This document shows, in pieces, positions 1-6,862 of a stretch of 11,756 bases of DNA. The notes below the pieces were generated by a model. That model worked only from the letters and a program-made list of their open reading frames with translations. It did no database searches and was not told the origin of the DNA. Location of the stretch: contig PHEM01000067.1 in the NCBI GenBank assembly GCA_002842935.1, positions 1-11,756 of the forward strand, in the 5' to 3' direction. The position numbers and the translations under genes are program-made. Every line of letters begins with the position of its first letter. Position 1 is the stretch's first letter. The DNA comes from Alphaproteobacteria bacterium HGW-Alphaproteobacteria-13 (GTDB lineage: Bacteria > Pseudomonadota > Alphaproteobacteria > Sphingomonadales > Sphingomonadaceae).

Positions 1-94
1 CATCTACGATACCCTGAAAAACGGATGGGTGTTCAGTGACTTCACAACCTTCAGCCGCAGTGAACCAACACTTGCTGCTGGACAATCATCATAG
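1..94. other. Unassigned sequence at the window edge, probably a junction
   Basis: I recognise no gene here. Frame 2 on the plus strand is open from the edge and stops at TAG 92-94, giving a 30-residue tail that resembles no family I know. The minus strand is also open for 73 codons (4-225) without recognisable content. The stretch is visibly less GC-rich than the rest of the window and, read in frame 2, uses codons such as ACA, CTT, GGA, CAA and TCA that are uncommon in the neighbouring genes. That fits DNA of another origin abutting the methyltransferase remnant that follows in the same frame. The window edge prevents any firmer statement. Confidence 0.3.
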
Positions 95-184
95 GAGGAA
101 GGGATGATGGCCGAACGCTTCGGCGCCGATTGGGACGCCTGTCGCGCACGGACCGGACGCCTGTGGCCGGGCATGAAGCCATAG
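95..184 (+). pseudogene. Remnant: C-terminal tail of an isoprenylcysteine/phospholipid methyltransferase-like protein
   Basis: From 95 the frame reads EEGMMAERFGADWDACRART and then GRLWPGMKP before TAG 182-184. The pattern E-E..RFG-A-x-W/Y..Y/C-x-A-R-x-x-R..P-G at the very end of a protein is what I know from membrane methyltransferases of the ICMT/PEMT type, which are normally about 150-220 residues with several membrane segments. Nothing of the membrane part or SAM-binding region is present, and an in-frame TAG at 92-94 lies immediately upstream. It therefore appears to be a 5'-truncated remnant. A purine-rich AGGAGGAAGGG sits just before ATG 104, so a 26-residue peptide could in principle be translated. 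The same bases also encode the Glu-Glu-Gly of the supposed tail, so I read the Shine-Dalgarno match as coincidental. The family call rests on a short motif only. Confidence 0.42.
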
Positions 185-224
185 CCCACCAGATGGCCTT
201 GGTCTCCCGATGGAAATTCTATCA

Positions 225-241
225 TTGCAAATGACTCGCAA
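225..241. promoter_or_regulatory. Fur-box-like palindromic operator
   Basis: TTGCAAATGACTCGCAA is a 17-bp imperfect palindrome centred on G233, with 6 of 8 symmetric pairs complementary. Its core TGCAAAT-G-ACTCGCA has the 7-1-7 layout of a Fur site and differs from the symmetric form TGCGAAT-N-ATTCGCA at only two positions. It overlaps the proposed -35 box, the usual place for a repressor. This suggests iron control of the downstream unknown gene and fpr. Binding by Fur itself is inference; Irr or another regulator, or chance, remain possible. Confidence 0.4.
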
Positions 242-252
242 TAACATATAGA
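225..252 (+). promoter_or_regulatory. Candidate sigma-70-type promoter for the 291-1561 gene pair
   Basis: TTGCAA (225-230) and TATAGA (247-252) are separated by 16 bp. They lie about 40 bp ahead of the ATG at 291, in the only non-coding stretch upstream of the pair. The -35 box is close to TTGACA; the -10 box is a moderate match. The Fur-like palindrome overlaps the -35 box. Confidence 0.35.
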
Positions 253-290
253 TCCGCCGCGCCAGTCTCCACGCGAGTGACGGGATTATC

Positions 291-743
291 ATGTACGCCT
301 TTATCGACAGACCGGTCGCCAGTCTCCGCAACAGCGCGCGTTTCCTGCTGTGGGCGGCGCGCGGCTGGGCCGATGCCGCTCGCCGGGGGCGCTGTCCGCC
401 GCATGCGCTGCATCGCGGTTTCGCGGCGGTCCAGGCACAGGACATGCTGTCCGACTTCCATATCGCGATGGCGCTGATGATGCGCGACGCCCGCGTCCCG
501 GTCGCGTTCGCGCCCTTGCCCTGTCCCCGGATCGCAGAGAGCGAGGCGATCCTGCTCGCGCTGTGGCACGACCTGTCGCGCGGCGATGCGGCGCGCGCGC
601 ACGCAACGCTGGCGCTGCTCGTCGAGCGCGACGCCGTCGCGCCGGCGGTCACGGCCATGTCCGCCGCGCTTGCGGCGCTGGCCGCCGCCGGTTTCGACAT
701 CTCAGACTTCTCTTCCCACATCAGACACCAGGAAAACCGATGA
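291..743 (+). CDS. Conserved protein of unknown function, translationally coupled to fpr
   Basis: A 150-residue protein beginning MYAFIDRPVASLRNSARFLL. I do not recognise a named domain, although I have the impression that similar short proteins accompany ferredoxin reductase genes in sphingomonads. It is alanine- and arginine-rich and probably all-helical. The N-terminal part has an amphipathic stretch with aromatic residues (about 17-26). Cysteines occur at 35 (RRGRCPPHAL) and 78 (PLPCPR), each beside prolines, and acidic and histidine residues (DFH, about 55-57) lie between them. There is no signal peptide or clear membrane helix. Its TGA (741-743) overlaps the ATG of the reductase gene, so the two are made together. 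With the Fur-like site upstream, a role in iron, haem or iron-sulfur redox chemistry is a reasonable guess but not shown. The start ATG 291 has only a weak ribosome binding site (ACGGGA). Confidence 0.75.
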   Translation: MYAFIDRPVASLRNSARFLLWAARGWADAARRGRCPPHALHRGFAAVQAQDMLSDFHIAMALMMRDARVPVAFAPLPCPRIAESEAILLALWHDLSRGDAARAHATLALLVERDAVAPAVTAMSAALAALAAAGFDISDFSSHIRHQENR

Positions 744-1561
744 TGAGCGATCGTATCGCCGCCGCCGCAAGACTTGCCCCCTCCGCCTCGTTGACCGTGG
801 AGGAAGTGCTGCGCGTCCGCCACTGGAACGCCCATTTGTTCAGCTTCTCGATCACGCGGCCGCCCAGCTTCCGCTTTCGTTCGGGAGAGTTCGTGATGAT
901 CGGCCTGCCGGGCGGCGAAGGGCGTCCACTGCTGCGCGCCTATTCGATCGCCAGCCCCGCTTATTCGGACGAGCTGGAGTTTCTGTCGATCAAGGTGCCC
1001 GACGGCCCGCTGACATCGCGGCTGCAACGGATCGAGCCTGGCGATCCCATCTATCTGGGCCGCAAGCCGACCGGCACGCTCGTCGCCGACGCGCTGCTCC
1101 CCGGAAAGCGGCTGTTCCTGCTGTCGACCGGCACGGGTCTCGCCCCGTTCCTCAGCCTCGTGCGCGATCCCGACATCTATGACCGCTTCAGCCAGATCAT
1201 GCTCGTCCACTGTGTCCGGCGGGTCGGCGACCTCGCGTTCCGCGAGGAATTGGAAAGCCAGCTTGCCGGCGATCCGCTGGTGCAGGACCAGGCGCTCTTG
1301 CAATTCCACTATATGCCGACGGTTACGCGCGAACCGTTTCGCAACCAGGGCCGCATCGACGCGCTGATCGAAAGCGGGCGGCTGTTCGGTCCCCCGCTTG
1401 GCGGTCCCGCCCATTTCGACCCCGCGATCGACCGCATCATGATGTGCGGCAGCATGGCGATGATCCGCGACCTGCAAGCGCGCTTCGAGGCGCTGGGCTT
1501 CAGGGAAGGGTCGAACGCGGCGCCGGGCGATTTCGTCATCGAGCGCGCCTTCGTCGGATAA
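740..1561 (+). CDS. fpr: Ferredoxin--NADP(+) reductase (FPR type)
   Basis: This 273-residue FAD enzyme would move electrons between NADPH and ferredoxin or flavodoxin in the cytoplasm. The order is typical of the family. A FAD-binding barrel carries RAYSIAS (66-72), whose R-x-Y-S element contacts FAD. The NADP domain carries GTGLAPF (131-137) and CGS (236-238). The end is VIERAFVG, resembling the Azotobacter/Rhodobacter FPR subclass rather than the aromatic end of the E. coli enzyme. Length fits the family (about 255-275). Start: ATG 740 overlaps the preceding stop by 4 nt (ATGA). ATG 743 is equally possible, and AGGA at 730-733 is suitably placed for either. It is the second gene of a two-gene unit under the putative iron-responsive promoter. 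Identity is firm; the physiological partner (a ferredoxin, haem oxygenase or siderophore reduction) cannot be told from here. Confidence 0.93.
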   Translation: MMSDRIAAAARLAPSASLTVEEVLRVRHWNAHLFSFSITRPPSFRFRSGEFVMIGLPGGEGRPLLRAYSIASPAYSDELEFLSIKVPDGPLTSRLQRIEPGDPIYLGRKPTGTLVADALLPGKRLFLLSTGTGLAPFLSLVRDPDIYDRFSQIMLVHCVRRVGDLAFREELESQLAGDPLVQDQALLQFHYMPTVTREPFRNQGRIDALIESGRLFGPPLGGPAHFDPAIDRIMMCGSMAMIRDLQARFEALGFREGSNAAPGDFVIERAFVG

Positions 1562-1592
1562 GCGGAGGATCGCCCCCTTCCCGCATCGCCCT

Positions 1593-1621
1593 TTGCCATG
1601 TGACGCGCGGCTTGCTATCGG
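1593..1621 (+). promoter_or_regulatory. Weak candidate promoter for parC
   Basis: TTGCCA (1593-1598) and TATCGG (1616-1621) are 17 bp apart in the 69-bp gap between fpr and parC. If used, transcription would start only a few bases before ATG 1631, giving an almost leaderless message; no good Shine-Dalgarno sequence precedes that ATG. The -10 box is poor, so this is tentative. Confidence 0.22.
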
Positions 1622-1630
1622 CGCCGGACA

Positions 1631-3931
1631 ATGGCGAGCACCACCGACGACCTTCCCCCCTCCGCGCCCGGCGACAGCACGGACACCCCTTTCGGCAGCG
1701 CGCTGTCCGAACGCTATCTCGTCTATGCGCTGTCGACGATCACCGCGCGTTCGCTGCCCGACCTGCGCGACGGGCTGAAGCCCGTTCACCGCCGCCTCCT
1801 CTGGGCGATGCGCGCGATGCGGCTCGACCCGTCGCAGGGCTACAAGAAGTCGGCGCGCGTCGTCGGCGACGTCATCGGCAAGTTCCACCCGCATGGCGAC
1901 ACCGCCGTCTATGACGCGATGGTGCGGCTGGCGCAGGATTTCTCGCTGCGCTATCCGCTTGTCGACGGCCAGGGCAATTTCGGCAATATCGACGGCGATA
2001 ACGCCGCCGCCTATCGCTATACCGAGGCGCGGCTGACGCGCGTCGCCATCGACCTGATGGCGGGTCTCGACGAAGGCACGGTCGATTTCCGTCCGACCTA
2101 TAACGGCGAGGACAAGGAACCGGAAATCATGCCGGGCCTGTTCCCCAACCTGCTCGCCAACGGCGCAAGCGGGATCGCGGTCGGCATGGCGACGAACATC
2201 CCGCCGCACAACGCCGCCGAAGTGATCGACGCGGCGCTGGTGCTGATCGACAATCCACAGGCCGAACTGTCCACGCTGCTGGAGCATGTCAAAGGTCCCG
2301 ATTTCCCGACCGGCGGCATCATCGTCGACGGCGCCGACGCGATCGCGCAGGCCTATACCACCGGACGCGGCGGCTTTCGCGTCCGCGCGCGCTTTTCGAC
2401 GGGCCGGAACGCGGAAGGCGCGTGGGAAGACACCGGGATCGAAAAACAGGCGGGCGGCACGTGGCAGCTGGTGATCAGCGAAATTCCCTATGGCGTCGCC
2501 AAGGGCAAGCTGATCGAGCAGATCGCGCAGCTGATCGCCGACAAGAAGCTGCCGATCCTGGAGGATGTCCGCGACGAAAGCGCCGAGGATATCCGCATCA
2601 TACTGGTACCCAAGAGCCGCAATGTCGATCCCGACGTCCTCAAGGAAAGCCTCTATCGGCTGACGGAGCTTGAAAGCCGCTTCGCGCTCAACCTGAACGT
2701 CCTCGACGCGACGCGCACGCCCAAGGTGATGGGGCTGCACCAGTTGCTCACCGAATGGCTCCAGCACCAGATCATCGTGCTGATCCGCCGATCGAAGCAC
2801 CGCATCGCCCAGATCGACGATCGGCTGGAACTGGTCGCGGGCTATCTGGTCGCCTTTCTGAACCTCGACCGCATCATCGAGATCATCCGCACCGAGGACG
2901 AGCCGAAGGCCGTGATGATGGCCGAATTCCATCTGACCGACCGGCAGGCCGAGGCGATATTGAACATGCGGCTGCGCAGCCTGCGCAAGCTGGAAGAGAT
3001 GGAACTGCGCCGCGAGCAGGAGGCGCTGACTGCCGAGCGCGCGGAACTGGTGAAGCTGGTCGAAAGCCCGGCGCGCCAGCGCACGCGGCTGAAGCGCGAC
3101 CTCGGCGCGCTGCGCGCCGTCTATGGTCCGGACACCGCACTCGGCGCGCGGCGCACGACGCTGGCCGAGGCCGCTCCGCCGCGCGACATTCCGCTCGACG
3201 CGATGATCGAGAAAGAGCCGGTGACGGTGATCCTGTCGAAACGCGGCTGGATTCGCGCCCAGCGCGGTCATGTCCAGCCCGATCAGTGGAGCGAATTCAA
3301 ATTCAAGGAAGGCGATGAACTGGCCTTCGCCGCGCACGCGCAGACCACCGACAAGCTGCTGGTCGCGGCGAGCGACGGACGCTTCTATACCGTCGGCGCC
3401 GACAAGCTGCCCGGCGGGCGCGGGTTCGGCGAGCCGCTGCGGCTGATGGTCGATATCGATCCCGAGGCGCGGATCGTCGCGCTGATCCCCGCCGCCGCCG
3501 AAGGACGCCTGCTGCTCGCCTCGACCAGCGGCCACGGCTTCGTCGCGCAGATGGGCGATGTGATCGCGGAGACGCGCAAGGGCCGCAACGTCGTCAATCT
3601 GAAGCCCAAGGCGCAGCTTGCCATCGTCCGCCCGGTCGGCGCGGGCGACGACAGCGTCGCGGTGGTCGGCGAGAATCGCAAGCTGGTCGTCTTTCCGCTC
3701 GCCGAGGTTCCCGTGATGACGCGCGGACAAGGCGTGATGCTGCAACGTTACCGCGACGGCGGCCTGTCCGACGCGATCAGCTTTGCCTTTGCCGAGGGGC
3801 TGAGCTGGGCGATGGGCGGCGACAGCGGCCGCACCCGCACGGAAACCGACCTGATCCCGTGGCGCGTCGCGCGCGGCGCGGCGGGACGGATGCCCCCGAC
3901 GGGATTCCCGCGCAGCAACCGCTTCACCTGA
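1631..3931 (+). CDS. parC: DNA topoisomerase IV subunit A (ParC)
   Basis: A 766-residue type IIA topoisomerase subunit that cuts and rejoins DNA; with ParE (not in this window) it decatenates daughter chromosomes. The breakage-reunion domain fills roughly residues 20-490. The catalytic tyrosine is Tyr130 in the motif RYTEARLT, preceded by the helix region GKFHPHGDTAVYDAMV. At the two main quinolone-contact positions (E. coli ParC Ser80 and Glu84) this protein has Thr91 and Asp95. The C-terminal beta-pinwheel (about 500-740) lacks a GyrA box (QRRGGKG); the corresponding region reads MTRGQGV, which argues for ParC over GyrA. The end GRMPPTGFPRSNRF is typical of alphaproteobacterial ParC. Length is close to the E. 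coli protein (752). The start at 1631 is the first ATG before the conserved N-terminal region (SALSERYLVYALSTI). Confidence 0.96.
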   Translation: MASTTDDLPPSAPGDSTDTPFGSALSERYLVYALSTITARSLPDLRDGLKPVHRRLLWAMRAMRLDPSQGYKKSARVVGDVIGKFHPHGDTAVYDAMVRLAQDFSLRYPLVDGQGNFGNIDGDNAAAYRYTEARLTRVAIDLMAGLDEGTVDFRPTYNGEDKEPEIMPGLFPNLLANGASGIAVGMATNIPPHNAAEVIDAALVLIDNPQAELSTLLEHVKGPDFPTGGIIVDGADAIAQAYTTGRGGFRVRARFSTGRNAEGAWEDTGIEKQAGGTWQLVISEIPYGVAKGKLIEQIAQLIADKKLPILEDVRDESAEDIRIILVPKSRNVDPDVLKESLYRLTELESRFALNLNVLDATRTPKVMGLHQLLTEWLQHQIIVLIRRSKHRIAQIDDRLELVAGYLVAFLNLDRIIEIIRTEDEPKAVMMAEFHLTDRQAEAILNMRLRSLRKLEEMELRREQEALTAERAELVKLVESPARQRTRLKRDLGALRAVYGPDTALGARRTTLAEAAPPRDIPLDAMIEKEPVTVILSKRGWIRAQRGHVQPDQWSEFKFKEGDELAFAAHAQTTDKLLVAASDGRFYTVGADKLPGGRGFGEPLRLMVDIDPEARIVALIPAAAEGRLLLASTSGHGFVAQMGDVIAETRKGRNVVNLKPKAQLAIVRPVGAGDDSVAVVGENRKLVVFPLAEVPVMTRGQGVMLQRYRDGGLSDAISFAFAEGLSWAMGGDSGRTRTETDLIPWRVARGAAGRMPPTGFPRSNRFT

Positions 3932-3963
3932 TAAGTATCATGTTGCCGTAAATCCCTTTTGAC

Positions 3964-3980
3964 GCCCGCGTAACGCGGGC
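3964..3980. other. Perfect GC hairpin between parC and the GGDEF-EAL gene
   Basis: GCCCGCG-TAA-CGCGGGC forms a 7-bp, almost all G/C stem with a 3-nt loop, 33 bp after the parC stop and 28 bp before the next start. No T-run follows in either direction, so it is not a textbook intrinsic terminator. It could attenuate, pause or stabilise transcripts, or sit in the leader of the next gene. Confidence 0.5.
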
Positions 3981-4007
3981 AAGGCAGACGCAGGAAACGC
4001 TGCTGCC

Positions 4008-5687
4008 ATGTCCAATCCTCCACCCGGCGAAAACGGGCCAATGCCATTCGTCGGCTGGATCGACGCCCTGCCGCTGCCCGCGGCCGTCATTCGGCCGTCC
4101 GCGCGCGGCGATTTCCACGTCCACGCCAGCAATGCCGCCTTCGACCGGCTGGAGCCGTCGCCCGTCGGGGGCAGCGCGCCGGTCGCGCTGCGCCGCGCCG
4201 TCGAGCAGGCCGCCCGTCATCCGGAAGAGCGGCGGGAGTTTTCGTGCCGGATCGGCGTCGGCGGCGCGGTGCGCGACCTGCACGGCACGATCGGCCTGCT
4301 GCCCATGGAAAGCGGCGGCGACGCGCTGTTCCTGCTGACGCTGGCCGACCGCACGCAGCAGATCGCGACCGAGCGCAGCCTGCGCCGCGAGCTGGTGTCC
4401 GACAATCTGACCGGCCTCCCTAATCGCGCCGGTTTCACGGAGATGCTCGAACGGCGCGCGGCGACGGAGGGGGACGGCGACCATGCGATCCTGCTGCTCG
4501 ACCTCGCGCGTTTTTCCCGGATCAACGAGCATATCGGTCCCGCCGCGGGCGACGAGTTGATCGTCGCCGTCGCGCGGCGGCTGACATCGCGCCTGCGCGG
4601 CGGCGACATATTGGCGCGCACCGGCGGCGACGAATTCGCGGTCTCGACGCGCCTTACGGGCGGAAAGGCCGACCTGCGCGCGATCGCGCGGCGTCTGCGC
4701 GGCGGATTCGGCCACCCCTTCCACATCGGCGCGCTGACGGTCAGCGTCGATTGCGCGCTGGGCGGCGCGCTGCAATCGTCGGCGGGGACCGCCGCCGCCG
4801 ACCTTGTCCGCCACGCCCAGATCGCGCTGAAGCGCGCCAAGCGGACCGGCCATATCGAAATCCACGGGCCGGAGACGGAGCGCCCGTCCGGCAATCGTTT
4901 CGGCATGGAAACCGAATTGCGCAGCGCGATCGAAGGCGGACGGCTGCGGCTGGAATTTCAGCCGCTGATCGAACTGGCGACGGGCCGCGTCGCGGGATTC
5001 GAGGCGCTGGCGCGCTGGACCGACAGCAAGGGGCGATCCGTCCCGCCCGCCGAGTTCATCCCGGTCGCCGAGGATTCGGGCCTGATCGTCCCGCTGGGCC
5101 AATGGGCGATCGGCGAGGCGGCGGCGACGCTGGCCGATTGGGACCGGCAGAATGGCGGCGAGCGCGTCGATTGCCACATCTCCGTCAACGTCTCCGCGAT
5201 CCAGCTGGTGCGCGACGATGCCGCGGCGGCGGTCCGCGCGGCGCTGACCGCGCACGAGATCGGCGGCGAACGGCTGATGATCGAACTGACCGAAAGCGCC
5301 GTGATCGGCGACCCGGACCGCGCCATGGCCGTGCTCCAGGAACTCAAGGCGATGAAGGCGCGCGTCGCGATGGACGATTTCGGCACCGGCTATTCGAACC
5401 TCGCCCATCTGCAACGCCTGCCGATCGACGCGCTGAAGATCGACCAGGGCTTCGTCGAGCATATGGTCGACGACCGCGACAAGGTCGCCATCGTCCGCAC
5501 CATCCAGAGCCTTGCCGAGGCGCTGGGCCTGTCGACGACCGCCGAAGGCGTCGAGACGATCGAGCAGGCGCGGCTGCTGTCGGCGCTCGGCTGCGATTTC
5601 GGGCAGGGTTTCCTGTTTGCGCGGCCGATGGATGCCGCGGCGGCGTTCGATTATTGGCGTCAGTCGCGCGTCCGGCCGATCTTCTGA
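4008..5687 (+). CDS. Cyclic-di-GMP turnover protein: PAS-like, GGDEF and EAL domains
   Basis: A 559-residue soluble protein expected to make and degrade cyclic-di-GMP. Residues about 18-118 look like a PAS sensor fold (PAAVIRP..., HASNAAFDRL) ending in a short linker helix before DNLTGLPNR (132-140). The GGDEF domain (about 130-285) keeps metal Asp165, Asn173, Asp182 and GGDEF 206-210. The inhibitory I-site RxxD is present as RGGD 197-200, five residues before the motif. The second Asp of the usual D-x-D is Ala. The EAL domain (about 300-550) keeps EAL 332-334, Asn394, Glu429, Asp456-Asp457, Lys477, Glu513 and Gln533, the residues expected for an active phosphodiesterase. No membrane segments or signal peptide are seen. 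The start has AGGAAA about 11 nt upstream. Its last 28 bp overlap the end of the convergent tRNA nucleotidyltransferase gene. Which activity dominates cannot be told from sequence. Confidence 0.94.
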   Translation: MSNPPPGENGPMPFVGWIDALPLPAAVIRPSARGDFHVHASNAAFDRLEPSPVGGSAPVALRRAVEQAARHPEERREFSCRIGVGGAVRDLHGTIGLLPMESGGDALFLLTLADRTQQIATERSLRRELVSDNLTGLPNRAGFTEMLERRAATEGDGDHAILLLDLARFSRINEHIGPAAGDELIVAVARRLTSRLRGGDILARTGGDEFAVSTRLTGGKADLRAIARRLRGGFGHPFHIGALTVSVDCALGGALQSSAGTAAADLVRHAQIALKRAKRTGHIEIHGPETERPSGNRFGMETELRSAIEGGRLRLEFQPLIELATGRVAGFEALARWTDSKGRSVPPAEFIPVAEDSGLIVPLGQWAIGEAAATLADWDRQNGGERVDCHISVNVSAIQLVRDDAAAAVRAALTAHEIGGERLMIELTESAVIGDPDRAMAVLQELKAMKARVAMDDFGTGYSNLAHLQRLPIDALKIDQGFVEHMVDDRDKVAIVRTIQSLAEALGLSTTAEGVETIEQARLLSALGCDFGQGFLFARPMDAAAAFDYWRQSRVRPIF

Positions 5688-6862
5688 TCGACAAGCTCGC
5701 GCACGCGGGCGGCGTCGGGGAAATCCTCCGCCACCCATGCCGCCTCGACCGCCTTCAGGATGCGCGCGACGTCGGGACCGGCGGTCACGCCGCGCGCGAT
5801 GACGTCGCCGCCCTTGACCGGCAACATCGGCACGTCCCATCCGTCGAGCGTGCGCAGGGCGGCCAAAGCCGCCGCGCGGTCGTCCGACAGCAAGTGGACG
5901 TCGCGCGCCGCCTCGATCCCGACGGCATGGGCAAGCTGGCGCGCGGGCCGCGCCGTGTCGCCGCGATGTCCGGCGACGGCGGCCAGATGCTTGCGCTGCC
6001 GCGTCGATAGCCGAAGGCGGCTCGCGACCTGATCGGCCATGGCGGGATCGGCGGGCAGCAGCGCCGACAGGCGGCGCAGCGGCGCGGGACTTGCCCCGGC
6101 CGCCGTCTCATTGCCGACCAGCCGGTCGAGCGCATCTGCATGATCGGCCGCCAGTTCGGGCAGCAGCACCGCGAAAATCCCGTCCTGCGCCATGCGGCCG
6201 ACGATCGCGCGCGGATCGGACAGCGACAGGATGCGCGTCAGTTCATCGGCGATACGCTCCCGCGACAGGCTCTTCAGCGACTGACGCGCCGCGACGACCG
6301 CCGCGTGGCTGGCGGTGTCCAGCACACCCTGTCCGAAACGCGCCGCGAAGCGATAGAAGCGCAGGATCCGCAGATGATCCTCGGCGATGCGCGTCGCCGC
6401 GTCGCCGATGAAGCGCACGCGCCCCGCCGCCAGATCGCCGATGCCGCCGAACCAGTCGTCGATCGCGCCCGTCGCGGGATCGGCATAGAGCGCGTTGATC
6501 GTGAAGTCGCGCCGCGCCGCATCCTCGCGCCAGTCGTCGGCGAAGGCCACGGTCGCGCGCCGTCCGTCGGTCGCGACGTCGCGGCGCAGCGTCGTGATCT
6601 CATGATGATCGCCGCTCGCGATCGCCGTCACCGTGCCGTGGGCGATGCCGGTCGGGATCACCTTGATATCGGCCGCCTCCAGCCGGTGCGTCACATCCTG
6701 CGGCAGCAGCGGGGTCGCAAGGTCGATGTCGGTGACAGGCAAGCCCAGCAGCGTATCGCGCACGGCGCCGCCGACGATCTTCACGGCGTCCGCCCCCAGC
6801 GCCGCGACGATGCGGGCCAGGCCGGGGCGGCGGCGCCATCCGGCTTCGGGAAGCGCTTTCAT
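5660..6862 (-). CDS. cca: CCA tRNA nucleotidyltransferase (class II poly(A) polymerase/CCA-adding family)
   Basis: A 400-residue enzyme expected to add or repair the CCA 3' end of tRNAs in the cytoplasm. Motifs in order: GGAVRD (31-36), the catalytic Asp pair D45-x-D47 (TDIDLAT), RRDFTINALY (117-126), then EDHLRILRFYRFAARF (161-176), whose E-D-x-x-R element recognises the incoming nucleotide in this family. A helical tRNA-binding part follows. No C-terminal HD domain as in the E. coli enzyme is visible. Bacterial poly(A) polymerases share these motifs, so a PcnB role cannot be excluded; the short length and alphaproteobacterial context favour CCA addition. The ATG at 6862 lies within the ATGA overlap with the Nudix gene stop, which decides this start over a longer open frame reaching 7285. 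It is the last gene of the DUF1285-Nudix-CCA operon and overlaps the convergent GGDEF-EAL gene by 28 bp. Confidence 0.92.
   Translation of the reverse strand: MKALPEAGWRRRPGLARIVAALGADAVKIVGGAVRDTLLGLPVTDIDLATPLLPQDVTHRLEAADIKVIPTGIAHGTVTAIASGDHHEITTLRRDVATDGRRATVAFADDWREDAARRDFTINALYADPATGAIDDWFGGIGDLAAGRVRFIGDAATRIAEDHLRILRFYRFAARFGQGVLDTASHAAVVAARQSLKSLSRERIADELTRILSLSDPRAIVGRMAQDGIFAVLLPELAADHADALDRLVGNETAAGASPAPLRRLSALLPADPAMADQVASRLRLSTRQRKHLAAVAGHRGDTARPARQLAHAVGIEAARDVHLLSDDRAAALAALRTLDGWDVPMLPVKGGDVIARGVTAGPDVARILKAVEAAWVAEDFPDAARVRELVDQKIGRTRD

Noticed and set aside
104..184. A new 26-residue small protein with a very strong ribosome binding site
   Set aside because: The same frame continues upstream as Glu-Glu-Gly and matches a methyltransferase C-terminus, so a truncated remnant is the simpler reading. 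Translation is still possible and is noted under findings.
4..225. A 73-codon minus-strand ORF at the left edge
   Set aside because: No recognisable family, no ribosome binding site, and it overlaps the methyltransferase remnant antisense; not enough to call a gene.
350..739. N-terminal extension of fpr by 130 codons
   Set aside because: The extra residues are an out-of-frame reading of the upstream gene. The ATG at 740 sits in an ATGA overlap with a ribosome binding site and matches family length.
89..3745. A 1218-codon open frame on the minus strand across the unknown gene, fpr and parC
   Set aside because: It lies antisense to fpr and parC, which share one frame and have unmistakable family motifs. 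In GC-rich genes with G/C third positions the antisense frame is often free of stops. Its composition is Arg/Gly/Ala/His-rich without any domain pattern.
3958..3963. TTGACG as a -35 box for the GGDEF-EAL gene
   Set aside because: No acceptable -10 box occurs 16-18 bp downstream; the spacing falls in the GC hairpin and GC-rich leader.
3924..5840. A 638-codon minus-strand open frame opposite the GGDEF-EAL gene
   Set aside because: It is the antisense shadow of a gene with intact catalytic motifs; the translation is low-complexity and Arg/Asp-rich with no start signal or motif.
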